Shown in pieces: positions 1 through 6,076 of a DNA stretch of 8,671 bases. A program made the position numbers and the translations under genes. Source of the DNA: Pseudomonadota bacterium (GTDB taxonomy: Bacteria; Pseudomonadota; Gammaproteobacteria; Burkholderiales; Burkholderiaceae_B); NCBI GenBank assembly GCA_023427945.1, contig JAEYZR010000214.1, forward strand, positions 1 through 8,671, read 5' to 3'. Under the pieces are notes generated by a model. That model did not search any database and was not told where the DNA came from. It saw nothing but the letters and a program-made list of their open reading frames with translations. Numbering within the stretch: the stretch's first letter is position 1; each line of letters opens with the position of its first letter.

Positions 1-1074
1 TTCCACATCCTTGTAGCCAGGGTCGGCAAAGTATCCACCGCACACTTGAGCGCCGCACTCCATGAGATGGCCAATAATCATTCCGCGAGCCATTTTTTCG
101 GAGTCGTCCAGGGACCAGCCGAACTCATGGGCCAGGGGGCCGAGATAGAGGCACGCATCTGCGACCCGAGTCGTGAGCACGACGTCCGCGCCTTCATTGA
201 GCGCGCGAACGATGCCCTCGCAGCCAAGATAAGCCTCGGCCGACACGATGTCTTCGCTGCTCTCGGCGATTTTTCTATCGTTCTCCAGAAACGAGAGTCC
301 AAGCTCGGTAATCTTGTCGGTGAGAATCCCGCCTCGTACGGCGGCGATCTTCAGACCTTTTATTCCTTTCTGCTCAGCGAACGACTGAAGCCGTAGTGCA
401 GCGGCGTCCGGATCGAGCCATCCCTGGTTGCTGATGATCTTGATCCCTTTCTCCTTACAAGCCTTGAGAATCGGACCTAGACGATCAATCAGGTATGGAT
501 CGTATGGCAAGGTGCTGTTGCCATCCTGCTTGGCAGCTTGCACTGCACTCATGGTGACTTCTGACATCGATTCGAAGCAGATGTAGTCCAACGCTCCTTG
601 CTCCACCAGTGTTTCTGCGGGCCCGAAGCGATCGCGTGACCAAGCCGTGGCTGAACCCAGGCGAACCTTCTTTCCCTGGTTTTTTTTGCGGGAGGTTTCG
701 TTCTGGGCATGCGCGATGGCGTCTTGGCCGGCTCGTTTCCTGGGGGGATGTCCGTCAGGAAGTGTTATCGGCAGTGTCAGCATCAGTGATGACAGGGCTT
801 TGCCCGATTCTTCAAAGGCGAGCGTCCTGGAACGTCCTCCTTCCAGGACCTCATGAAGGACGAAGTTGAGCGCACCAATGCGGGGCGCTTCGTAGCGCTC
901 GATGCCACCCTTTGTGATGGAGCCAAAGTGCGTTTGAATCGCGCTGACCGTGACTTGCTGTCGAAGCAGTTCGTAGTCGGCGATGTCATAGGCAATGATG
1001 GAAATCATGCTGCTGTTGCCTTTTTCGCCCGATCTCGAATGCGCGACTTCTCTCAACGTGGTGTTAGTGGTCAC
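1..1074 (-). CDS. AtuA-family protein with N-terminal AtuA-like ferredoxin-fold domain (3' end outside window)
   Basis: The reading frame is open from about 1107 to the left edge, giving 358 visible residues with no stop. Residues about 8-105 resemble the small AtuA-associated ferredoxin-fold domain: GNSSMISIIAYD (19-30), THFG (48-51) and IGALNFVLHE (66-75). A polar linker (about 106-137) leads to the AtuA core (formerly DUF1446): LGSATAWSRDRFGPAE (139-154), LDYICFESMSEVTMS (162-176) and, near the edge, GGYFADPGYKD (346-356). AtuA belongs to the acyclic-terpene utilisation cluster of Pseudomonas, but the biochemical role of most relatives is unknown. GTG at 1074 is chosen because AGGA (1084-1087) lies 9 nt upstream; GTG at 1080 has only 3 nt spacing. 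No ATG, GTG or TTG occurs in frame in the linker, so this reads as one fused protein. It follows the TctC-type gene by 27 bp, so the two are probably co-transcribed. The family is clear; the substrate is unknown. Confidence 0.85.
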   Translation of the reverse strand, partial: MTTNTTLREVAHSRSGEKGNSSMISIIAYDIADYELLRQQVTVSAIQTHFGSITKGGIERYEAPRIGALNFVLHEVLEGGRSRTLAFEESGKALSSLMLTLPITLPDGHPPRKRAGQDAIAHAQNETSRKKNQGKKVRLGSATAWSRDRFGPAETLVEQGALDYICFESMSEVTMSAVQAAKQDGNSTLPYDPYLIDRLGPILKACKEKGIKIISNQGWLDPDAAALRLQSFAEQKGIKGLKIAAVRGGILTDKITELGLSFLENDRKIAESSEDIVSAEAYLGCEGIVRALNEGADVVLTTRVADACLYLGPLAHEFGWSLDDSEKMARGMIIGHLMECGAQVCGGYFADPGYKDVE

Positions 1075-1107
1075 AGACACGATTCCTATGTGGGTTGCTC
1101 GATGGGA

Positions 1108-2100
1108 TTACTGCGTGCTGGCGTTGGTCGCCTTGATCACTTCCGCCCATTTCTGAATATCCTGCTTCACAAAGTCTCTGAATTCGTCAGGGGAATTGCC
1201 CACCATGGTGAAACCTTGAGGCGCAAGTTGCTCTTTCAGCTTGGCATCGGCCGCTGCAGCGCGAACGGCCTGGTTGAGTTTGGCGACGATCTCTGGAGGC
1301 GTATGCGCAGGCGCGAACAATCCCATCCATGCGGTGGCATCGAAATCTGTGATCCCCTGCTCCATGGATGTCGGCACGTTCGGCAGGAGCGGGGTGCGAG
1401 TTGGCGCAAGCACTGCCAAGGCCTTGAGCTGGCCGGCGTTGATTTGCGACACCAGGGCTGGCACTTGATAGAAGAGAACTGGCACATGGCCCGCCATTGT
1501 GTCGGCAATGGCGCTGCCCACCTCTTTGTATGGCACGTGATTCAGTGGCGCATCGGTGCGCAGTTTCAGCAACTCACCGCCCATCTGGCCAGACGAGCCC
1601 ACGCCGCCTGTGGCATAGGCCATGCCTTCTCGTGACTTGGCCAGCGCGACCAGCTCAGCGATGTTCGAAGCGGGAACATCCTTGTTCACTGCGAGCACGT
1701 TGGGGAAGTATGCAACCAGCGAGACAGGGGCAAAGTCCCGCAATACATCGTAGGCAAGATTCTTCATCATCGACTGGTTGATCGAGTGCGACGAAATAGT
1801 CCCCATGACCAGGGTGTGACCGTCTGGCGGTGCTTTGGCGACTTGGGCGCTGCCGATGGATCCGCCTGCGCCCGCCTTGTTTTCGACGATCACCGTCTGG
1901 CCAAACTGCTCGGACATGTGTCGCGCGACGATTCGTGTGAGGATGTCTGTGCTCGAGCCCGGTCCGTATGGAACGACGATGGTCACGGGTCTGGACGGAT
2001 AGCTGATGGCTTGAGCGCTCACCGCACCAAAGGGAAAGACGAGTGCTGCGGCGAGCGCTGACAAGTGACGCGCGATGCCAAAGGCCGGGCGATGTTTCAT
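1108..2100 (-). CDS. TctC/Bug-family tripartite tricarboxylate transporter substrate-binding protein
   Basis: This is a 330-residue periplasmic solute-binding protein, the usual length for the Bug family. A Sec signal peptide covers residues 1 to about 31: basic start MKHRPAFG, a hydrophobic stretch rich in Ala, Leu and Val, and a likely cleavage near AVSAQA. The mature start YPSRPVTIVVPYGPGSSTDI is the typical Bug opening, in which the beta strand and the glycine-rich loop contact a ligand carboxylate. Later family landmarks are VENKAGAGGSIG, a HVPYKEVGSAIADTMAGHVP segment and LLPNVPTSMEQG. ATG at 2100 is preferred over an upstream in-frame ATG at 2157 because AGGAGG lies 5 nt before it and the signal peptide then begins correctly. 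No TctA or TctB membrane genes are visible, so it looks like an orphan Bug protein, as is common in Bordetella relatives. It heads a unit with the AtuA-family gene and is divergent from a LysR regulator. The ligand cannot be read from the sequence. Confidence 0.93.
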   Translation of the reverse strand: MKHRPAFGIARHLSALAAALVFPFGAVSAQAISYPSRPVTIVVPYGPGSSTDILTRIVARHMSEQFGQTVIVENKAGAGGSIGSAQVAKAPPDGHTLVMGTISSHSINQSMMKNLAYDVLRDFAPVSLVAYFPNVLAVNKDVPASNIAELVALAKSREGMAYATGGVGSSGQMGGELLKLRTDAPLNHVPYKEVGSAIADTMAGHVPVLFYQVPALVSQINAGQLKALAVLAPTRTPLLPNVPTSMEQGITDFDATAWMGLFAPAHTPPEIVAKLNQAVRAAAADAKLKEQLAPQGFTMVGNSPDEFRDFVKQDIQKWAEVIKATNASTQ

Positions 2101-2105
2101 CGTCT

Positions 2106-2111
2106 CCTCCT
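2106..2111 (-). promoter_or_regulatory. Shine-Dalgarno site of the TctC-type gene
   Basis: The minus strand reads AGGAGG, ending 5 nt before the ATG at 2100. It decides between that ATG and the in-frame ATG 57 bases further upstream, which would put 19 extra polar residues in front of the signal peptide. Confidence 0.8.
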
Positions 2112-2159
2112 GGGAGTGCGCCAGTTCGTCTGGCAGTTTTATTTTGTGAACCTCCAATC

Positions 2160-2188
2160 ATCTTATTCGGCACATATTGTCTTAACAA
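2160..2188 (-). promoter_or_regulatory. Putative sigma-70-type promoter of the TctC/AtuA unit with overlapping dyad
   Basis: On the minus strand TTGTTA (2188-2183) and TAAGAT (2165-2160) are separated by 17 nt, each matching four of six consensus positions. The dyad TTGT-N4-ACAA (2177-2188 on the plus strand) covers the -35 region. In a divergent LysR intergenic space such a dyad could be the regulator's binding site, but the arms are only four bases and it is not a perfect T-N11-A box. This is a pattern-based suggestion only. Confidence 0.3.
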
Positions 2189-2215
2189 ACGGTATATTCA
2201 GAACGATTGATAGCC

Positions 2216-2220
2216 GGAGA
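2216..2220 (+). promoter_or_regulatory. Ribosome binding site that sets the LysR start
   Basis: GGAGA sits 6 nt before the GTG at 2227. The longer open frame beginning at 2065 would start inside the divergent TctC-type gene and has an unrelated N-terminal extension, so this site supports the shorter protein. Confidence 0.6.
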
Positions 2221-2226
2221 CGATCA

Positions 2227-3177
2227 GTGAATGAAGCTTGGATACCGACTTTGCGTCGGCTCAACTTGAATCACCTGACAGCGTTCTGCGCGGTGGCGCA
2301 GCACTTGAGCTTTCGTGCGGCGGCCAAGGAACTGCATATCTCGCAGTCCGCGCTCAGTGTTCAGATCGCGCAGCTCGAGGCCGCGGTGGGGGTTCAACTG
2401 CTGCAGCGGAATACCCGGTCGGTTCTGCCTACTGCAGAGGGCGTGCGACTCAATGAGGTGTTCGAGCGCTCCGGCGTCGAGCTGGCACGTGTGATCACCC
2501 AGTTGAAAGAAGAGGGCCGCTTGAAAACCGGCGCCATCATGGTTGCCGTGTTGCCGTCCCTGGTGGCGACCTACATGTCTGTACTGCTGCCGGCATTCCG
2601 CTCGAATTTTCCAGGCATCACCGTGAGAGTGCGTGACTATGATTCGCGTCGCGCCTACGAGCAGATCAGTCAGGGGGCTGTCGATATGGGTGTACTGTCG
2701 CGAAGTCCGCGTGCGGCTGGGTTGCCTTTTCTATCCCTGTTCTGCGAGGATCTGCTCGCTGTCGTACCTGTCGACTACACGGAATTCGACGCGTTCGATG
2801 AGGTTGGCGTGGGGGACATGATCCATCGCCCGGTCTTGCTCAATCCGCCGGGGGTCGATCTGCGTGACCAGCTTGAGGTCTTGTTTCAGAGCGAGGGAAA
2901 TGTGGTCGTCCCAGCGCAGGAACTAACTGGAACGTCGTCACTTGTAGCGTTGGTGTCTTCGGGGATGGGCGCGACTATTCTTCCTCGAAGCTCTCTGCAC
3001 GGTCTGGATCTGCGGCGCTGTCGTTTGTTCCCGTTCAAGCCTGCTGCGTTTCGGGAAATCGGTGTTGTCACACCGCCCGGCCGCACGCTCTCGCCCGCTG
3101 CAGCTGCGTTCCGGGACTTTCTGGTCGAGCATGCTGCAACGGTAACCTTACCCGACCTGGCGGCGCCGCTTTCCTGA
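2227..3177 (+). CDS. LysR-family transcriptional regulator
   Basis: This is a 316-residue protein of normal LysR length. The N-terminal winged helix-turn-helix occupies about residues 12-70: LNLNHLTAFCAVAQHLSFRA, then AAKELHISQSALSVQIAQLE (32-51), then a wing with LLQRNTRSVLPTAEG. A linker helix (about 75-100) precedes the two-lobed effector domain from about 105 to the end, which includes FPGITVRVRDYDS, GAVDMGVLS and SLVALVSSGMGATILP, where an effector site is expected. GTG at 2227 is chosen for its GGAGA ribosome site and because it removes 54 unrelated residues. It is divergent from the TctC/AtuA unit across 126 bp, which makes that unit its most likely target, with autoregulation. Its stop lies 3 bp from the stop of the converging amidohydrolase gene. 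The family is certain; the effector is unknown. Confidence 0.95.
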   Translation: MNEAWIPTLRRLNLNHLTAFCAVAQHLSFRAAAKELHISQSALSVQIAQLEAAVGVQLLQRNTRSVLPTAEGVRLNEVFERSGVELARVITQLKEEGRLKTGAIMVAVLPSLVATYMSVLLPAFRSNFPGITVRVRDYDSRRAYEQISQGAVDMGVLSRSPRAAGLPFLSLFCEDLLAVVPVDYTEFDAFDEVGVGDMIHRPVLLNPPGVDLRDQLEVLFQSEGNVVVPAQELTGTSSLVALVSSGMGATILPRSSLHGLDLRRCRLFPFKPAAFREIGVVTPPGRTLSPAAAAFRDFLVEHAATVTLPDLAAPLS

Positions 3178-3180
3178 TGA

Positions 3181-4389
3181 TCAGGTGGCAGGGGCAGCGG
3201 ATTCGCCCAGGCAACCATGCACCAGCTGGACCCAATACTCCGCGCCAAACAACAAGGCATCGTCATTGAAATCGTAATTGGGGGTGTGCACAGGGCGCAC
3301 TGAACCGTCTGACGCAAAGCCGTTTCCAAGCCAGACGTAGGCACCTGGACGCTTCTCCAGCATGACGGCAAAGTCCTCAGCACCGGTCGAAGGTTTCTGA
3401 TTCGCATTGACTTGCGCGTCTCCCGCCACGGCGCGGGCTGCCGCAACGGCTCTGGCCGTGTGTGCCGGTTGATTGACCAGCGGTGGATAGCCGCGTGAAT
3501 AGGTCGAGGTCGACTGGCATCCCGTCAATGCCGCGCATGTTTTGGCCAGTTCCTCCAGGCGACGTTCCAGCGTGTCGCGTACCGCAGGACTGAAGCTGCG
3601 CGCGGTGCCGGTGACGAACATTGAGGCCGGCATGACAGAGGGCGACTTGGCATTGCCACCCGATATATGACCAATGCTCAGCACGGCAGGCTCGATGCCG
3701 GGAACGTTGCGGCTGATGATGGTTTGAATACCCTGGATGAAGTGCGCCAGCGTAATGGTCAGATCCGTTGCAAGGTGGGCCATTGATCCGCCGTGTCCAC
3801 CGGTGCCGGAAAAGGTCGTCGACCAGGTATCGCTTGCCGACATGGCGGCGCCGGGCAGGGTGCCGAAATGGCCAACGGGAATGCCCGAGCGATTGTGCAT
3901 GCCATACACCGAATCGCAGGGAAACCGCTCGAAGAGACCGTCGTCAATCATGGCGGAGGCGCCGCCCAGGCCCTCTTCCGCGGGCTGAAAAATGAAGTTG
4001 ACCGTGCCGGCAAAGTCAGGGTGCCTGGACAAGTATTTGGCGGCGCCGAGCAACATGGTGGAGTGCCCATCGTGGCCGCAACCGTGCATTTTGCCTTCAT
4101 ACACGGACCGATAGGGCAGGTCGCCGGTCTCGGTCATGTTCAAGGCGTCCATGTCTGCGCGCAGACCGATAGCCTGCGTTCCGGGATACCGTCCGCGCAG
4201 CACCCCGACCACGCCGGTAATGCCGACGCCAGTGTGCACTTCCAGGCCCCAGCTGGTCAGTTTCTCGGCAATGATCTTGGCAGTGCGGTGCTCTTCGAAT
4301 CCGGTTTCTGGATGCTGATGTAAATCCTGGCGAAGACTGATGAGCTCGGATTCATACGTCTTGAGTTCGGTTTTGATGTGCTTAGTCAT
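3181..4389 (-). CDS. M20-family metallo-amidohydrolase (HipO-like)
   Basis: The 402-residue protein belongs to the M20 amidohydrolases (hippurate hydrolase, N-acetyl-amino-acid and IAA-amino-acid hydrolase types), which cleave an amide bond with two metal ions. Landmarks in order are LRQDLHQHPETGFEEHRTA (19-37), LRADMDAL (76-83), GCGHDGH (103-109, with metal-ligand candidates C104 and H106), QPAEEG (135-140, general-base glutamate and ligand), MHN (164-166) and a C-terminal HTPNYDFNDDAL with the last ligand histidine. STGAEDFA replaces the more usual GSEDFA. There is no signal peptide, so it should act in the cytoplasm. ATG at 4389 is preferred because the alternative ATG at 4428 lies in the loop of a GC-rich hairpin and adds a Pro/His-rich stretch outside the family; neither has a strong ribosome site. 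As the last gene of the peptide-type ABC operon, it probably hydrolyses the imported compound. The exact substrate is not deducible. Confidence 0.93.
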   Translation of the reverse strand: MTKHIKTELKTYESELISLRQDLHQHPETGFEEHRTAKIIAEKLTSWGLEVHTGVGITGVVGVLRGRYPGTQAIGLRADMDALNMTETGDLPYRSVYEGKMHGCGHDGHSTMLLGAAKYLSRHPDFAGTVNFIFQPAEEGLGGASAMIDDGLFERFPCDSVYGMHNRSGIPVGHFGTLPGAAMSASDTWSTTFSGTGGHGGSMAHLATDLTITLAHFIQGIQTIISRNVPGIEPAVLSIGHISGGNAKSPSVMPASMFVTGTARSFSPAVRDTLERRLEELAKTCAALTGCQSTSTYSRGYPPLVNQPAHTARAVAAARAVAGDAQVNANQKPSTGAEDFAVMLEKRPGAYVWLGNGFASDGSVRPVHTPNYDFNDDALLFGAEYWVQLVHGCLGESAAPAT

Positions 4390-4416
4390 AGCGGTGGTCA
4401 GATGGGTCAGTGGGTG

Positions 4417-4437
4417 GGGGCGGCGCATGACCGCCCC
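4417..4437 (-). repeat. GC-rich stem-loop between the binding-protein and amidohydrolase genes
   Basis: GGGGCGG (4417-4423) and CCGCCCC (4431-4437) form a perfect 7-bp stem around a 7-nt loop. It starts 8 nt after the end of the binding-protein gene. No T-run follows on the minus strand, so it is not a classic intrinsic terminator. It is better read as an intercistronic hairpin that could stabilise the upstream mRNA or reduce expression of the downstream amidohydrolase. The function is inferred. Confidence 0.6.
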
Positions 4438-4445
4438 GAATAGCC

Positions 4446-6041
4446 TTAATTGGCGGGTCTGACCGACATGGCCAAGTTGTGTTCGTCCTTTCTGGGTTCA
4501 AACGTCAGTCCGTTGCGCACGCCCCAGTAATTGCGCAGCATGTACATTGGAATCATGGCGACATCGTTCATGGCCACTTCCACGGCCTGAATCAGCACCT
4601 TCTCGCGTGCATCGACGTCGATGGTCGACAGCGCCTGTTCCCGCAACGCATCGAGTTTCTTGTTGGAATAACGGCCCGCATTGGAGGCGCCTACGCCGTT
4701 GGCTTGATCGTAGGTCCCAAGCACGTTGATCAAAAGCTGTCCTGCTTCGCCGGTGCCACTGCCCCAGCCGATCAACGAGATGCCGAAGTCGTTCTTGGCG
4801 CGGCGTGCGGTATAGGTACTCCACGGCACGGCATCGACGTTGGTTTTCACGCCGATCCGGGCCCACATCGATGCAACCGCCTGTGCGGTGCTTGCATCGT
4901 TGGGATAGCGGTCGTTAGGCGAAAGCAATGTCAACGCAAAACCGTCGGGATAGCCCGCTTCCGTCAGCAGGCTCTTGGCCAGTGCGACGTCGTACTTCGG
5001 GGGCTGGATCGATTCAGCATAAGAGTAGTTTCCTTTTGGCAACCACTGGCCCGTTGGTGCTGCAGTACCTTGCATGACGCGGTCGGCCAGACCATCCCGA
5101 TTGATCGCGATTGAAAGGGCGCGTCTCACACGCAGGTCCCTGAACGGGTTTTCCTTCAGCGGTGCGCCTTTCAGGTCGGTGACACCAGGCACGGCACTGT
5201 CGTGCGAAAAGTCGGGTTGCAGGAAGATGACACGCACACCCTCGATCGACGACACGGTGACGTTCTTGTTCTCTTTCAGGCGCGGCAGGTCGGACGCAGG
5301 CACGGCGTCGATCACATCCACGCCACCCGATAGCAACGCTGCGATACGTGCGCCCGGATTGTTGATGATCTTCAGTGTGACTTTTTCCCAGGCTTGCGGC
5401 TTGCCCCACCATTTATCGTTGCGTGTCAGTTCGATCCGATCACCAGGCGTGTATGACGAAAAAACATACGGTCCGGTACCAACCGCAGCCTTGCCGGAGT
5501 TGTAGTCTTCTGTCGTCGCATTTTCGCCCACGGCCTTGGACACAATCGCGACAAAGGCCATGTCGCGAGGCAAATTAGGCGTGGGTTTTGCCGTGTGGAG
5601 CCGGATAGTGAGCGGGTCTACCACTTCGACTTTGGTGATCGATTTAAGGTAGCCACCAAAGCCCCCGGGACTATTGGGCACGTTACGGGCACGGGACAAG
5701 GTGAACGCAACGTCATCGGCCGTGAAGGGCGCACCGTTATGAAAGGTCACGCCGGGGCGTAGTTTGAATTCCCAGGTCAGGTCATCGACGGCGCTCCAGC
5801 TTTCAGCCAGCGAAGGTTCCAGGTCCAGGTTTCCCGTCGTGCGGGTCAGCATGTCGAAGATGTGCTTGGACACACTATTGTTCGGACCCGTGCTGTAGAA
5901 GTGCGGGTCCACTGTGGTGATGGCGCCTCCGACGGCCATGGTGAGCGGGGCTGCGAGAGTCAGCGTTGGCGCAGCCAGCGCACCCGCCGCAGCTGCGGCA
6001 CAAAATACAACCTTTCCCAAAACGCCAAATTTCGAAATCAT
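4446..6041 (-). CDS. Peptide-type ABC transporter periplasmic substrate-binding protein (DppA/OppA family, SBP_bac_5)
   Basis: The 531-residue protein has the standard length of family 5 solute-binding proteins. A Sec signal peptide spans about residues 1-31: basic MISKFGVLGK, an Ala-rich hydrophobic core, and cleavage near TLAAP. No lipobox cysteine is visible, so it should be free in the periplasm. Family landmarks follow: TTVDPHFYS, then LEPSLAESWSAVDDLTWEFKLRPGVTFHNGAPFTADDV (the cluster-5 signature, about residues 74-110), then VGTGPYVFSSYTPGD and FRDLRVRRALSIAINRDGL. ATG at 6041 is set by AAGGAG 7 nt upstream; the frame continues upstream over the OppF gene but that part is not real. 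It lies between the ATPase genes and the amidohydrolase in one operon, unlike the common order with the binding protein first. The ligand could be a di- or oligopeptide, glutathione or an opine; the sequence alone does not decide. Confidence 0.94.
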   Translation of the reverse strand: MISKFGVLGKVVFCAAAAAGALAAPTLTLAAPLTMAVGGAITTVDPHFYSTGPNNSVSKHIFDMLTRTTGNLDLEPSLAESWSAVDDLTWEFKLRPGVTFHNGAPFTADDVAFTLSRARNVPNSPGGFGGYLKSITKVEVVDPLTIRLHTAKPTPNLPRDMAFVAIVSKAVGENATTEDYNSGKAAVGTGPYVFSSYTPGDRIELTRNDKWWGKPQAWEKVTLKIINNPGARIAALLSGGVDVIDAVPASDLPRLKENKNVTVSSIEGVRVIFLQPDFSHDSAVPGVTDLKGAPLKENPFRDLRVRRALSIAINRDGLADRVMQGTAAPTGQWLPKGNYSYAESIQPPKYDVALAKSLLTEAGYPDGFALTLLSPNDRYPNDASTAQAVASMWARIGVKTNVDAVPWSTYTARRAKNDFGISLIGWGSGTGEAGQLLINVLGTYDQANGVGASNAGRYSNKKLDALREQALSTIDVDAREKVLIQAVEVAMNDVAMIPMYMLRNYWGVRNGLTFEPRKDEHNLAMSVRPAN

Positions 6042-6048
6042 GGATTCA

Positions 6049-6054
6049 CTCCTT
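6049..6054 (-). promoter_or_regulatory. Strong Shine-Dalgarno site of the binding-protein gene
   Basis: The minus strand reads AAGGAG, 7 nt before the ATG at 6041. It is the best ribosome site in the right-hand operon and fits high-level production of the binding protein compared with the ATPases, whose starts are overlapped or abutted by upstream stops. Confidence 0.75.
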
Positions 6055-6076
6055 ATATAGTGTTTTTTTGATTCAA

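Noticed and set aside
853..1635. 260-codon open frame on the plus strand across the TctC/AtuA junction
   Set aside because: It is antisense to two well-recognised genes, spans their junction, and its translation shows no family motif. It is a codon-bias shadow.
2120..2140. GCCAG-TTCGT-CTGGC followed by a T-rich run on the plus strand, resembling a terminator
   Set aside because: The stem is only 5 bp and lies in the leader of the minus-strand TctC-type gene. There is no plus-strand gene upstream for it to end. It may be a weak leader hairpin but is too short to call.
2886..3446. 186-codon minus-strand frame across the convergent junction
   Set aside because: It overlaps the 3' ends of both the LysR and amidohydrolase genes in other frames, and its composition is that of a shadow frame.
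4479..5114. 211-codon open frame on the plus strand inside the binding-protein gene
   Set aside because: It is fully antisense to a recognised SBP_bac_5 gene and has no recognisable motif or ribosome site.
6050..6062. TATATA-like -10 element just before the binding-protein gene
   Set aside because: It abuts the ribosome site, so transcription would start at or after the start codon, and no -35 lies at a suitable distance.
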